Shown: positions 1 to 13,857, numbered from the stretch's first letter. The stretch is 64,000 nucleotides of DNA from Rhabdophis nuchalis (GCA_039707465.1 CM077647.1:43895110-43959109); one strand, 5' to 3'. Numbers and translations: made by a program. The notes: generated by a model from the letters alone, not told the origin.

Positions 1-284
1 TCCTGCGCTAAAACCCATAAACTAAACTAAAAATTACCCCTAAAAACCCCTAACCTAAAAAGAGACTACCCAAGGCCGGCCAGACGAAAAAAGTGCGTCT
101 TTAATTTTAAGCGGAAGGAGCGGAGGTCCGTGGTTGTCCTGATATCGGGGGGAAGGTCATTCCAGAGGGCTGGGCCCGCCACAGAGAAGGCCCTTCCCCT
201 GGGCGCCGCCCGCTGACAAAGTCTAGTGGACGGCACCCGGAGAAGTCCCTCTCTGTGGGAGCGAATCGGCCGTGAGGATGTATG
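1..284 (-). mobile_element. L2-clade LINE, 3' coding end and part of 3' UTR
   Basis: The minus strand encodes the C-terminal tail typical of L2-clade ORF2: RSHREGLLRVPS, then ALWNDLPPD and a final RLAGL. After the coding end comes the lysine-poor 3' UTR, cut by the window edge. The fragment is truncated at its 5' side near 284. It resembles the copies at 4551-5039 and 8256-8752. Confidence 0.8.
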
Positions 285-3200
285 GTATTGCTAAATTATG
301 ATTCAGTACTGCCTATGATTAAGACTTGTAATTCTTCTTTAGTAGTCATACTGTTGACTATTCCCTGGGAAAAGTCCCTGGATCAAGATGCATTTCAGCC
401 TCTAAATTGGTGTAATGAGAAGAAATGTATCACCAGATTCACATTTCACAATAGTATACACTTGAGATTAAATAGGGGGGAAATAATTGTTGGCAATTTT
501 TTTCCCTTTGGATAAGGGCTGTATGCTATGACTTTTGATTTAACAGTATTATTAATTTAGTGAAATCTTGCTGATGACTTGTTTGACTGACTATATTTCT
601 AGATGTTATTGTTTAATTATAATAATTGGAGATATTTAGACTGATAGCAAAGACGTTGATACATTATATTTACTATTAAGACAGAAAAGAATTGGTAAAC
701 TTGGATAATGAATTATGTTATGCATTTTAATATTTACATGATCATTTAATTCACTTTGTACCTTTATATTTATATATACATTTATATCCTTAGCATATAT
801 TCAAAATGTGACAAGTTCCTGTCTATTTCTTTATTTATCCCTGCTAGATAATAGATACAATTTGTGTCATGAGGTTTTGTTTTATAGTTTAATTGATGTA
901 TTGATTTATTTATAAACTACTTCAATCACTGAGTAATTCTAGATATCTTCTGTTTTAGCATTAAAGCAACCTCAGAAATCATAGAATACTAAATAGATAA
1001 TAACACATTTCAACACAATAGAAAGAATAATCAATACAAAGTAATTGTAACAATCAAGAATAAAACACCACAGAGAATAAGTCACTGCATTCTATATCAA
1101 GACCTGTTGGAAGAATCATGTTTTCATAGCCTTCCAAAAACCCATCAGGGTCAGGGGTCATAAGAATTTTAGGGTTGCATTGTCCTTATTATATTTACTC
1201 AGCAAACTTTGAAATATAATGCATTTGAAAAACATTTTAATTTACTGGGAAGTTTATATCTGCAGTAGTATTAACACCAAAGCAAAACAAAATCTGTTTC
1301 TAGTAAGCATTCTGTACAGTATAAGATTTTATACTGATTCAATATTTATTTAATAATGCCTAGCTTAAGCAAGTTAGTCTTTAATCATGAAAGGGTTGCT
1401 CAGTTTTCTATATAATATTGTCAAATAGCAACCAACTATTTCCAGAAGAAAGACGTGATAGAAAAGTATGTCGTTCTCAGTATACTTCACTGAGTAAAAT
1501 TCTTTACTATGATACATTTTATTAAAAAAATATTATTTCATATGCAAATAGTAACAAAGGCACACATTCTGAAAACCAGGTAAACACGTTGCATTTTTAG
1601 TCTGGATATTAGCTTTAAAGATAATACAGTTGATAGAAAACCTCAAGAACATAAGCATACATTTGAGGTTTGTTTTATATCCTTCTCTTTAGGACAATTT
1701 TTCCAACCAGGATCCCTGTGATATATTGGAAACTGAATAGCTCAGAGGTTTAAATTTTTTTTACAGATATATGGCTTCAATTAGACAATATCCAGAAACC
1801 TTCTAATGCCTAAGTTGAGCCTGGAACTAAGAGGGTTAATTAAGAACCTTATGCATCTTCTTATGTGATTAGTATTTGATAAGAAATTAGTGGTTCTCCT
1901 GAATGGCATAAAATGACATGCATTTTAACAGGTACAGCTAATGACAGCATATCAATATTTAATAAGGGCCAGTGATTAAGACTGTCTGTACTTTATTATC
2001 CTACCACATATGTCAAAATGGTTAACACATTTTTTCACAATATAGTTAATTAAAAGTACATTCTCTCACACACTACATTTTGTTAGAAAGGCCATTTAAA
2101 AACATGTTCATTTGGGATACTTTCTTTAAGCACTATAAATATAGTCAAGTAAAACTGTTCAAACTAGTGCCCAAGATTAAACATCATTTTTAAATTATCA
2201 AATTAAGCTTTTTATGTGAATCCTTTCACAACAATCTTTTCAAATAGTAAAAGTTTATTTTACATTCAAATTGATCACTGAATTTATTTAGTTCTGAAAG
2301 TACTTTCTGTACAATACTTCTGACACGATCAGAAACAGGGTGCCCCTGGGAGAGCAAACAAATAAGTCAAGATATCAGCTGTGACCATGTGACTAAATCC
2401 CCATTTCTTTTTCCATGTGTTGCAATATATACTAAAAGGGGGTAAGATTTTGTTTGTATAATAATGCTCCGATCTCTATATCCGAACTTTTTAAATCATT
2501 TGAGTTGCTTGCATAGATTCTCCTGACCAGAAACATTCCAAACAAGAAAGAAGGCAGAAATTCCTCTGAGTTTGAAATGTTTGTCATATTACAAACAGAA
2601 CACAAAAGTCAGTAATATCAAGTACCAAAACTGCTGAATAAGACAGCTTTTGAATTATAGAATCCATCTGTTAAAAAAAGGCTAACCATTGAAATGGTCA
2701 CATGATGAAGTGCCAAATGACATAATATTATCAAGAAATAGTAGATTCATATTAAAAACCCACAGATGTTTTTTTTTTCTTTTTTTTAACACATAAGGTA
2801 CTATAGAATCTCAAGGCTGGAAAGAAATGCCAAGAATATGAGCTGTATGTTCCACACATATGAGGAATGACTACTCTTAAACTACAGATTAAACTAAAGC
2901 TGACTTTCACAATAAATCTGTTGGTCTATAAAGTACCCCAAAATATTATTTCTGTTGCCACAAAATTATACAATTATAATCTAAAAATTATATAGACACA
3001 TAAAAGTTTTAAAAATGGGAAATATCAATTAAAAATTAAACTAATACAAATGCATGAGTTTACTGATTACCAGATGCAACACCATTAAAAAGTTGCCCCC
3101 TAAATTACTTCAATTCTCACTTTCTTGGGAATACCCATGGTTTTATATTCTTTTAATTACTACTTTAAACTATCAAATGTTCTAGAAGTTTATAAAGGGA

Positions 3201-3290
3201 AGAGTTCTATCTTTTATATACAGTTATCTTGGTTATACAATTTTTTTCTTAGAATGCCCATACACATATATAAACAAGACCTTTCATTTG

Positions 3291-3365
3291 CCTTCCTCTC
3301 CTCTCCTCTCTCATCCCCTCCCTTCTCCTCCCCTCCTTTCCTTTCCACCTCTCCTTTTCCTTCTT
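3291..3365. repeat. Pyrimidine-rich CCTCT tract
   Basis: A run of C and T only slightly interrupted (cctctcctctcctct and variants). The two Pro/Ser-rich reading frames over it are simple-repeat artefacts. Confidence 0.85.
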
Positions 3366-3792
3366 CTTATTGTCTGTCTTTCTATTTTTCTTTTATTGTT
3401 TTCATTTCTTAAAAATTTGATATGGAAAATGTTAACGTCATATTTCTATTTGTATCATATTCTTTTGGATGACATCCCATGCCATCATGAATGAATTGGG
3501 TAGATGTGAAAAATATCAGTTCCTTTTCTTTGAAATCACTAACAGTAATGTAGGATTATCCTTCATTGCCAATAATTCATTCATTACATAACTTGACATA
3601 TTCCTCAATTGTAAAAGGAGGCTAAATTATAAATGCCAGACTTTCATAATAATATAGCAGAAAACTTAACAATGTCAGGAAAAAGGAAAAAGGCATATTT
3701 ATTGACTCTTAATTTTCAAATATTTAAAAATGTGTTTTAACTTCTAAACAAATTTCAAGTAACTTTAATTTGCTTTTAGAATCCTTTTAGAG

Positions 3793-3873
3793 CAGGGGTC
3801 TCCAACCTTTGCAACTTTAAGTCTGAGAGCTGAAGTCCTTCAGACTTAAAGTTGCAAAGGTTGGAGACCCCCG
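3793..3873. mobile_element. Palindromic hAT-type MITE, 81 bp, TSD TTTTAGAG
   Basis: The element begins CAGGGGTCTCCAACC and ends with the near-perfect reverse complement (GGTTGGAGACCCCCG). Both arms of about 33 bp pair around a short loop. It is flanked by identical 8-bp direct repeats TTTTAGAG at 3785-3792 and 3874-3881, the hallmark of hAT insertion. It has no coding capacity and would fold into an almost complete hairpin. Confidence 0.92.
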
Positions 3874-4550
3874 TTTTAGAGTGCCACTGATGGTACATAG
3901 TTAAATGAGTATATGTTTCAGTGCAGAACTCTTTGTTCAAGGTTTAAGCAACCTGATTCCCTTTTTCTCCCAACCTGATTTTCTATTCCTTCTAAAAAAT
4001 TACTATTTGATGTAATGTTTTTGGATTTTTCTGTATTTTAGTAAACCAGAGAATTGCCATAGATCTCCTGATGTATCACTTTCCCTCTCTGTCTATCTCA
4101 ATTTTATGAATAGAATTTTGGGTTTAAGTAAATGATAAAGCTAAGAAACAGCAAATGGAAAAGATAATATTGGAAAGTTTATATGTGAACAAGTTACTGC
4201 AATAATGGAATATATGCATTCTCTAGTATATAAATTCCTGAAGGAAAGGGTGGGAAAGGGTTCATTTAGGCAGACCATCATACTTTAAAAGGCATGTTGG
4301 TTGGATTTGAAAACAAAACTGAGTTACAAATAGTTTCTTGGAACAGGTACGAAGAGGACTGTCAGTAGATAAAGTATGCTTTGCCCAATCCCTCTACTAG
4401 ACTCTGTTAGAATATTGTTAGTGTATAGTGCAATTTCTGTGTGATCACCAATTTAAGTTTGAAACTATATATTTAGTTTTAGTTGCAGACATGTTTTGTA
4501 TACCATTACATGTTATATTTTATTATAGACACTAATCTGGATATAAATTT

Positions 4551-5039
4551 TTCATCTTCAAAGCGCTCCATGGCTCGGGACCTAGCTATCTGCGAGATCG
4601 GATCCTGCCCCACACATCCTCACGACCGATTCGCTCCCACAGAGAGGGACTTCTCCGGGTGCCGTCCACTAGACTTTGTCAGCGGGCGACGCCCAGGGGA
4701 AGGGCTCTCTCTGTGGCGGGCCCGGCCCTCTGGAACGACCTTCCCCCTGATATTAGAACGACCACTGACCTCCGCTCCTTCCGTGCAAAATTGAAGACCT
4801 ATTTCTTTCGACTGGCCGGCCTTGAATAGTTCTCTCTGTCTATTGATTCCAAATATTTTAATGGGTTCTTAATCTTAATTATTTTTAGCACGGGTAACAC
4901 TGTTTAATTCTATTTTAAAGTATGTATTTTGTATTTATTGTATATTGTTTTTAGCTTTTCCTGTGCACCGCCCCGGGTCCCTGTGGGGAGAGGGTGCGGT
5001 TAATAAATTTGAATTTGAATTTGAATTTGAATAAATTTG
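4551..5039 (+). mobile_element. L2-clade LINE 3' fragment with (AATTTG)n tail
   Basis: The plus strand reads the L2 ORF2 tail from FKALHGSGPSYL through RSHREGLLRVPS, LWNDLPPD and FFRLAGLE, then a stop. A 3' UTR follows with the conserved hairpin gtgcaccgccccgggtcc...ggagagggtgcggt, and the fragment ends in AATTTG repeats. The longest open frame over it (4483-4794) is a different frame and not the real product. It is 5'-truncated. Confidence 0.85.
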
Positions 5040-6727
5040 ACGTCCTAACAAAAATTTAAAAAACCATCAGAACCTCAGGCAGTGACTTTATTTATCCTAG
5101 ATGAGTTCAAGATAATATGTTTATAGTATTGCCTCTTTCTATCTTGTTCACCTAACTTCAAAGTTTTACATAAATTGTACTGAGATACCAATTGCTTAAA
5201 TCCATCTCCTAAACTTCAAAGGGAAGTAGTATCTGAACTTGAGTCTGCACCATCATTATATTCTCTACTATGCTACAATAGGCCCAGCAATCATTACTAT
5301 TAGTTTTTTAGTACTGAGGCACAATATGATTTATATGGCTATAAGGTATTTGGCCCTTTATTATTAAGATTTATGTATTATAAACTTTCCAGAATTTTTA
5401 AAATACTTTGTAACCTACACCTGCCTTCAAAAGACAAATTCAAAAAAGTTTTCAGAAATAAATAATTGTAAAATAATAGAAAACTGTGGCTCCAGCTGAA
5501 AATTTTCCTTAATAAATAAATAAATTTCAAATGGCTAGATAAATAGGTAGGTTTTGATCTGACACTGAAATGTCGCATTGTTGTCTTTGGGTTAGAAGCA
5601 TATTACAGACTTAGATACCACAGAAAATGTTATTTTTCAAAAACATCTAAAAGAAAATCAGGGAATCCAATTTACAATTTAATCTTTGTTAAACTACATT
5701 TAATGGCTTAATTAAAAAATGGGGGGAAAGCAAGAATACATTTAATAAAAAATTCTCTTGGTTTCACAGTGTTGCCTGCCAACATTTACTGTTACATAAT
5801 AGTTCCTCAAGCAATACTTTAAAGAGATTAAAATGAAAGGAAAGGCAGGGACTGATCCAAATGATATTTAATGTATATGTCCAATCCAACTTTTCTTCTG
5901 GCTTAATCTTCTGAGGTTCTATAAAGTAACCCAACAGAGTGTTTAAAAGCAACCTATGTCATTCAATCAGTTTCTTTTAAGAGACAGCTGTAAAACTTGA
6001 TTTGTGTTCAACAAATACTGCTTGCCATGTGGAAAACTGCCTAAGAAGGAGCTAGAATAGTCTACTTAATTAAAGCCATATGTTCCCACAGTTATGTGCC
6101 ATGTATGAAAGAAGCTTAATCTCCAATCACTTACATCAGCAAAGGCTTGAAACTTGTGATAGAGTTGCTACCAGGTAAAATGTTGAGGTATAAAACAGAA
6201 ATATTAATTAAGATTAATACTGTTCAATGGTTTCATAGTAATTACTGCCAATTCTTATGAAGTTAACAGATCTAGAAAGAACAAATACGGCCACAATCTA
6301 CTATATAGCATGTCCAAGGCTTGTGAGAATTATCCCAGGCCTCTAAGCAGGCTACAGCTCATTTTGCAGAGCTTGGATGATCTCTACTTCATATCTTCCA
6401 GATTACAGGGGGTTATGAATAGCACAGGCTATAGTTAGTTCAAAGGATTCTAGGTTTTTTGGAATGCAATTTGGTCCTTGTTACAACACAGTCTTATCAT
6501 GCAGTCTTGTTCCATATTTGTCTGAATTAATTGTAGAACACAAACTGTAAACTCTAATAAAGGAGTCAGCAACCAATAGTCCATTAAACCTACTTAAAAG
6601 GTCATTTTATAAGTGTATACACTATAGTTGCTAGAGATAAATGTCTACAGAAGCCATATAAAAGAATCATCATATTTATTCAATTTAATGGATGTCTAAT
6701 AAACATCAATACTACAAAGTTTATCTG

Positions 6728-7392
6728 TTTGTCACAATGTAAAAAAGATGTGGATACTCTAGAGAAAGTGCAGAGAAGAGCAAAAAAGATGATTAGGGGA
6801 CTAGAGGCTAAACATATTTACTTTACTTTACTTTATTTTTGACTTGTATACCACCCTTTTCCCTTTCGGGACTCAGGGTGGTGAACAGGCATCAATAAAA
6901 TCGACAATAAAAGCATCAAAATATATTAAAATACACTAAAAATGATATTAAAAATGATATTAAATGGGTGGCCTGTTGTAAAATCCAGATAAAAACCCCT
7001 GGTAATGAAGAATAATTGCAGGAACTGGGTATGTCTAGTTTAATGAAAAAAGGACCAAGGGTAACATGATAGCAGTGTTCCAATATTTCAGGGATTGCCA
7101 CAAAGAAGAGGGAGTCAAGCTATTCTCCAAAGCACCTGAGGGCAGGACAGGAAGCAATGGGTGGAAACTAATCAAGGAGAGAGGCAACCTAGAACTAAGG
7201 AAAAACTTCCTGACAGTTAGAACAATTAATCAATGGAACAACTTGCCTCCAGAAGTTGTAAATGCTCCAACACTGTAAGTTTTAAAGAAGATATTGGATA
7301 GCCATTTGTCTAAAGTGGTGTAGGGTTTTCTGCCTAGGCAGGTGGTTGGACTAGAAGACCTCCAAGGTCCCCTCCAACTTTGCTATTCTGTA
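6728..7392 (+). mobile_element. CR1 LINE 3' fragment, interrupted by an L2-like insertion
   Basis: The plus strand matches the last part of CR1 ORF2, the same sequence as in the large CR1 at 23570-26113: MIAVFQYFRDCHKEEGVKLF, then TINQWNNLPPEVVNAPTL. It ends in the CR1 3' UTR signature ggttggactagaagacctcc. The alignment is interrupted between about 6826 and 6990 by foreign sequence. It resumes at ttgcaggaactgggtatg. Confidence 0.85.
6826..6990 (-). mobile_element. L2-like LINE 3' end nested in CR1
   Basis: On the minus strand this carries the 3' hairpin of L2-type LINEs (caccaccctgagtcccgaaagggaaaagggtggta) followed by AAAGT repeats. It splits the CR1 fragment around it, so it inserted later. 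Ends are approximate. Confidence 0.65.
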
Positions 7393-7964
7393 TCTCAGAT
7401 GTAAGAAAAACATTCTATGGCAAATTGCAAAAAAATGTAGATGCAACATCAAGGGGTCCCTGGTCCATGGAAAAACCTCTTTCCACAAAACCCCCAAAAG
7501 GTCACTGATCTATATGATTATTCCATGAATAATTGCAAGGTAATTAGAATGCCAAAATTGAAGAATCAGAAATTATAAAAATATTTGGATTAATAAACAG
7601 AATAATTCAGGGAAATAATTAATAAATCTTTGAGAAAATAATTGTTTACTAACAAAACCTACCTAAAGCAGAAGAAACACAAACTTGGCACATGGGCAAA
7701 CTAGGATAAACACCAGAATCAAATAGGCTACATAATAATCAAATATGGAGAATTATCTAATCGTATAGCACACATAGATTCAAAGACCATAAAACTGAAA
7801 AGAGCCAATCCATGAAATCAAAATCCCTGTATAGTAGAAAAACAGAAATCTAATTTGAAATAATTTCAAATAATTAAACACATAATTATTCTGCTTGATC
7901 ACATCCAATAAAGGGGAACCTTTCAACTCTTGAACTACTCTTGTTGTAAGCAAGCTTATTTTAA

Positions 7965-8242
7965 TATAGTTAATCCTCAATTTACAACGGCTCATTTAAT
8001 GAAGATTCAAAGTTACAACAACCTTGGAAAAAGTGATATATGGTCTATCCTTGCACTTACAACTGTTGCACCCCCACACACACATAATTGCAATTGAGTC
8101 ACTTTGCCACTGATTTGCATTCATGACCAGTTGCAGCATTCTATAGTCAAGTGACCACAGTTTTAATTTTCCTATTTAGTTTCCAACAAACAACTTCAAT
8201 TGGGGAAGCTGGACTTGATTAATGACAACATGATTTGGTTAA
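7965..8242. mobile_element. Old copy of the 'ttacaaccacaattg' MITE family
   Basis: This is diverged sequence related to the MITE at 48895-49281 (tcctcaatttacaacgg, aaagttacaacaacc, cacttacaactgttgc). The terminal repeats are no longer clear. Assignment is by resemblance only. Confidence 0.45.
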
Positions 8243-8255
8243 TAAGAATGGTAAA

Positions 8256-8752
8256 AATCAATCAATCAATCAATCAAATTTAATTTATAGACCGCTCCCT
8301 CTCTCCAAAGGGACTTGGGGCGGTGCACAGGAGATTAAAAAGCGTACAAACATAAAAACATTATTAAATATATAAAATCAAATTAAACAACTATATCCCT
8401 GCGCTAAAAGCCTAAAATCCTTAAAAACTAAACCCCTTAAAAACCCAATTAAAACAATTTGAATATTCAGACTAGAGGCTGGAAAGGTAGATTAGGCCAG
8501 GCCGGCCTGCTGGAAGAAATGAGTCTTAAGCTTTTGGCGGAAGGAGCGGAGGTCTGAGGTTGTTCTGAGCTTGGGGGGTAGGTCGTTCCATAGGGTTGGG
8601 CCCGCGACAGAGAAGGCCCTTCCCCTGGGCGTCGCCTGCTGGCATTGCCTAGTGGACGGCACCCGGAGAAGTCCCTCTCTGTGGGAGCGAATCGGTCGAA
8701 GGGATGTATGGGGCAGGATGCGATCTCGCAGATAGCTAGGTCCCGTGCCAAA
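8256..8752 (-). mobile_element. L2-clade LINE 3' fragment with (GATT)n tail
   Basis: The minus strand encodes GTGPSYLRDRILPHTS, RSHREGLLRVPS, LWNDLPPKLRTTSDL and FFQQAGLA. A 3' UTR follows with the gtgcaccgccccaagtcc hairpin and a GATT tetranucleotide tail (AATC on the plus strand, 8256-8279). It is 5'-truncated near 8752, close to the truncation points of the copies at 4551 and 53990. Confidence 0.87.
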
Positions 8753-10633
8753 AACAGAATTTGTATGTGTATGCATACACCCAAACTGTGTTGTTTCTCT
8801 GTGTCATATAATATATATTGGTATATGCACATTTATTTATTTAGAGGACTTCATTCCTTATACTTAGAATGGAACCATACTCAATAACATATAACTTCTA
8901 CCAACTTACAATAGGAATGTTCATGAGCTAAATGCAATATGAATATTATATATATGAAAGGGGGTATAAGAGGTTTACTTGGATGCATATATAAGTATTT
9001 ATGTTACAACAAATATCAACGTATAAGTTTCTGTTAATTTAAGTCAGTTAAAATACAGCATACATAAACAAAGAATGGTCGGGTTCGAGTGTAACTGAAG
9101 AAAAAATATTCCTAATTAACTTGAAATTTTGAAATTTCATTTTAAAAAATAGTGAAAAATAAAGGGAATAATTATACTATGTTCTATCAATGGCTCTATG
9201 TTCTCCAAAAATGGAGAATATATGCTATAATATAAAATGTTATCATTAATATAATAAAAGAAACAATTAAGAATATTCACAGGGTGATTAGATCCTACAT
9301 CTATTCAATATGATAATTTAGAGTAGAATCTCATTCATTACAGAGATTAATTAGTTAACTGGTTGCCAGTTTGGTGTGTTTTTATTAACCCTGCTTTATG
9401 AATTTCACAGTTTATTGACTTATCATAGTTTATTTTACACACATTTAAGCTTTAAGAGTATGTACTTTTAAGTATCAGTGCCCTCTAACTCCCTGCCAAT
9501 AAAATTTCCACAAACATATAAAGCTAAATTTGTAATATAACGCTTTATGAACAGGATATATATCTGTGATAAACAAGCTAGTTTATCATTTCACAATGTG
9601 TAACCCCAGATACTGTTATGTAAACTGCCAGCAGATGGTCAAGACCAATCATGTAGTTCTTTTCCCCAATCAAATGTTACATGCCACTGAAAACACCAAG
9701 CAAGAGGTTGGAAAAATAGGTCTTCATTTTATCACATTAATTTTCCATTAACCCAAAATTAGGATTTTGCCTTCAGAATTCTGATAACAGTTTGGCAAAA
9801 TTTAATACTGAGTAAATATAACCATACTACAGAAAGCCATACATTTAATGCTGGCAGCAGTTATTAATACTTGGTATGGTAAATCTTTTCCCAAGAAATT
9901 TGTCCGGATGATACATTAAATTACATTGTTAAATTCAGCTTCAAACATTATCTCATACAATTAACTAGACATAATTAGGGACTAAAATGTGAGAGTATTA
10001 GTAGTCAATCAAGATCTTGTTAATCTTGTGGCCAGTGTTGATTCTCATAAGGTAAAAGTTAAAATGGACTGTAGCATTTTTATTTTATAGTTTTTATGAA
10101 TTCATGCATCATTATCTAAGTATCACTCTTGACTGAAACCTCATTAAAGGCCTGGTGCTTCGTATCAAAATGTCAGTAACCCACATTAAATGGGGAAAAC
10201 ATTGACTAAGCTTGTACTTATTATTGTATTGTATTAACATAATAAACTTAAACATGATCACAGCTGCATTTCAGAAAATGATTTCTTTTCATTATACCTC
10301 AGTGTCAAATTTACTTCAGTTTTCTAAAAGAAAAAAGTATTCATTCTTCAAATTTATTTAATAAAATGAAAAATGTAAGTTCTAAGAGATGTGCTGTAAA
10401 TGAGAATAACCTTGATAAATATGTAGATAATTGTGTCTTGTTTCTTTTTTAATAATTTGAAACCAGTTTGAACTAAGTAATAACAAATTAAATAAGAGTC
10501 AGTATACTGAATATAATTGCTTTGCTATTCAACCTGCTAAAGTATAGGCCAAAACATAATCCCTTCTTTTTGGATGAGCTGCAGATATACTCTTTTAAAA
10601 TAAGTTATGTAAAATTTTTGCCTTAACCTAAAT

Positions 10634-10763
10634 CAGGGGTGTCAAATTCACATCTTCATAGCGGCATCACGTGACATATCACAACTTTGTTTCCCCTTCA
10701 CTAAACTGGGCATGGGTGTGGCCAGTGTGTGATGCATCCAGCCCGCAGGTTATCACAGCCCTG
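10634..10763. mobile_element. hAT-type MITE, 130 bp, TSD ACCTAAAT
   Basis: The termini are CAGGGGTGTCAAATTC and ...CACAGCCCTG. They are bounded by identical 8-bp direct repeats ACCTAAAT at 10626-10633 and 10764-10771. The internal sequence (ggcatgggtgtggcc, gcccgcagg) is GC-richer than the flanks. It is non-coding. Confidence 0.9.
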
Positions 10764-11069
10764 ACCTAAATTTTCACATACTCATTTCAATTAGATAACC
10801 TTTTTATGCTTAAATGCATGAAAGCATATAAATTATCATTGAATCTACATATACTGGAACTATCTCCATAACAATTTATTTTTATATTAAATTTATATAA
10901 CATATTAAATGCCACAATAGTAATTATGACATAACTACCCTGTTCATGTGAAATGTATATTACATATTAATGACAATAGTTTCCCAACACATGAAAATGT
11001 ACTAAGAATATCTCAAGAAATTGGTATTAAACAAATGAGTTTAGTGATTAAAAATAGAATTATTTGTAT

Positions 11070-12075
11070 TTACTGCATTTTTCGGAGCATAAGATGCACC
11101 AGGTTTTGAAGAAGCAAAAAAAAAACACGTTTTTGCCCTCCCCGGCTCCCAGGAGCAATCTGCAGGCATCCCAAACCATCTGCACACCCTTTTTTGTGAA
11201 AAATGGGGCATGCAGAGAGTTTGGGAGGTCTGAAAAGTATTCGTGGGAGCTAGGAAGGGCAAAAATGCAACATGTAGGAGCTTGATCTTCTTAAAGCATA
11301 AGGCTTTTATCGATCTCAAATCCACTTTTCTCTTCAGTGAGGAGGGAAAGACATGCTGCTGAATGGCTACTGCTGTGCTTGGCTGGAAATGGCCCATTGG
11401 ATGAGGAGGGGTGGGGATCCCAGTAAAGCGGGCACTACAGAGATTGTGGTACCAGCATTTTGGTTGGTAACATAGCAATCTCAGGAGCCAAAGCCTTTGA
11501 ATCAAGTTTGATTGTACCCCATTTCAGGTGTTTAGCTTCCCAAACTAGCATTCTGAGAAATCTACCACCTCTGAGGCAGCTTTCATTTGCAGGAGGAGGA
11601 GGGCAACTTAAAGCAACACCTCTTTAAACCAAAACCTCTGAATAACTGGGAAAGAAAGGCGTGCTTTTTGGGCAGCAGTTTCTGTCAGATTCCAAGCACG
11701 GCTTTCTTTCCCAGTTACTCAAAGTCTTTGGTATAGTCCGCCCTCGCCCTCCTCCTTCTGCAAGCGAAAGGTGCCTCAGAGATTTGACAGGCAGCTCAGA
11801 GGAGAATATGGCCACAATGATTTCATTCCCCAGCAATGTGAGGAGCCACTGCCACCACCACCACCACCCCCCAAGCCCTCCTGGGAGTCGAGCTGAGCGG
11901 GAGTCCCAAAAGCGAAACCTCTATCCTTTCTAGCCATCACGATCTCTGCAGTGCCAGATTCACCTGCCCCTTTTTCAGATGGCCCAGGCAGCTACATTCA
12001 GAGTATAAGACGCACCCAGATTTTCACCCTCTTTTCTGGAATAAAAAGATGTGTCTTATACTGAAATATATGGTA
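11070..12075. mobile_element. 1-kb non-autonomous element with 'ATAAGACGCACC' terminal inverted repeats
   Basis: The left end reads ttactgcatttttcggagca then taagatgcacc. The right end, reverse-complemented, reads taccatatatttcagtataa then gacacatc, so the ends form an imperfect terminal inverted repeat. An inner copy (gtataagacgcaccc) sits near 12003. Flanking 8-mers ATTTGTAT (11062-11069) and ATTTCTAT (12076-12083) match at seven of eight positions, consistent with an old hAT-like duplication. The interior is GC-rich, and the reading frames inside (11041-11505 minus, 11661-11933 plus) show no transposase motif. Confidence 0.7.
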
Positions 12076-13034
12076 ATTTCTATTATAATCTTAAAATAGC
12101 TGTAGAGCATCTGGCATTAGAAACAGTACAAGCATAATAATATCTTACCTTATTTACCATCCAATTTTAGAAGAGATTGTCCCAAATTCATTAAGCATCA
12201 CCTATTAAAATTTGTGCCATACGTAAATAATAGTTAAATATGATATACAAAAGGTAATTTCTGTGCTACAGGAAATTTCAGGCATCCTTAACTCCCCTTT
12301 TCCTCTTTATTTAAATAAACAATATGTTTCACAGTTTAGAGAATATTATTAATATACATCATTACAGCAGGATTTTATTAGGGTAGGATTTATGAATACT
12401 ATGACGAATTGCTGATCATTACTTAGTAAATTACAAACTCTTACACCGAAAATAATATTATAACTATTGAGTATTACATATGTAGATAAATTAATTACAA
12501 CACATATCTGACAGCTTTATTTATCTAACTACACTATATATTTCCGAATCTCTAGTTCTTTCTTGTTTTTCTAGTATTTATTTTCCTTTGGTCATGAATA
12601 TGTATAATGACTCTAAACCACTCTATAATGTTATTTTAATGAAATGTGCATTTGACCTTATGGTCCGTAAAAAACTTAAACTCATACGATATAGAACATC
12701 TCTCTTCAATCACATTTTCACCCAGAAAACAAATGAAATATTTTGGGGCATCAGTTCTACAGCAATATCTATCATTCATACTTGTCCATTTCAGTTCCCC
12801 TACATTCTGCCATTGGGTATGGAAAATATACAGATATACCTTTTGTTGACCATTTATTTCATGCCAATTTTCCATGTTTTATTATACAAGGCAACATGGT
12901 ACATCACAACCCTGCACTTTGGGGAAAGTCTTTATGAAGCACAGAAGCATTTCAAAAGGGTGGAAAAGATGAGGTACAACCGTTTGCAGTTTTGAAGCAA
13001 GGCTTTGATCCAGAGTAGTTTTAAACTATCAAGG

Positions 13035-13058
13035 CGTGTGTGTGTGTGTGTGTGTGTC
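13035..13058. repeat. (GT)n microsatellite
   Basis: About 12 uninterrupted GT units. Confidence 0.95.
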
Positions 13059-13645
13059 TTATTCTTATAAATGAATGCTGCATAAAGCAATGAGTTCGCA
13101 GGATTAAATGGCCAAATAGCAGTTATCCGTTCCCTTGGCAATGCTGATTTTGAACAGCTATGTTTACCAGGTTACCATAGCAAAATAAGAATATTATAAG
13201 CTTGCCCTGGAGATCCTACTTTGTTTCATTAGTCTAAATGAGGTGCTGACATTCATAAACATAGCAAACATAAGTTGACCAGATTTCCTAGAGCAAAACC
13301 CATGACAAGTTAATTCATATAAATGTAAATGTTATAATCTTTGCCAAATGTCCTGGAAAATAATAGGGCAACACAACCTCCCCCCCCCCCCCATAAGATT
13401 GGAGGATAATGTTTGTAAATTTCTTCTAATGAAACAGCTTTCAAGAATTACAAAGAGTTCATATTCTCTTTTGTTCAAAAGGATGTCCAGATCAAACCAA
13501 GTTCATGGTGAAAAACAAGGAATTTAACTTTTTAGCTCTCAGTGGGAAAATGAAGTAAATTTTCTCTTCTATTCCTATCTTTTATTTCAAGAAGTATCTC
13601 TAAACTTCATAAAAGAAAATCCATGCATTCAATTTCAAAAAAATC

Positions 13646-13857
13646 TGAAGTCTTCATTTAGCAACCACAATTGGGACTGGCAAGTCAGTCACTAAGTGAA
13701 GCAGTTGCTAAGTGAAAGTGTGATTGTCTTTATAATCTTACTTTACAGATGTACAAAGGTCATAAATGCAAAAATTGGTTGCAATAATTATTTTTTTATC
13801 CCTATTGTAACTGTGAACAGTCACTATATCAGTCACTAAACAAGGACAATCTGTACC
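13646..13857. mobile_element. Diverged MITE of the 48895 family
   Basis: Sequence such as tagcaaccacaattgggact, gttgctaagtgaaa and aacagtcactaaacaagga matches the family seen at 48895-49281 and 54857-55248. It is shortened and decayed. Confidence 0.5.

Noticed and set aside
12588..12995. 135-codon plus frame, with two other overlapping frames and one antisense
   Set aside because: AT-rich, no recognisable motif, no splice context and no conservation that I can point to. Chance openness is the simpler explanation.
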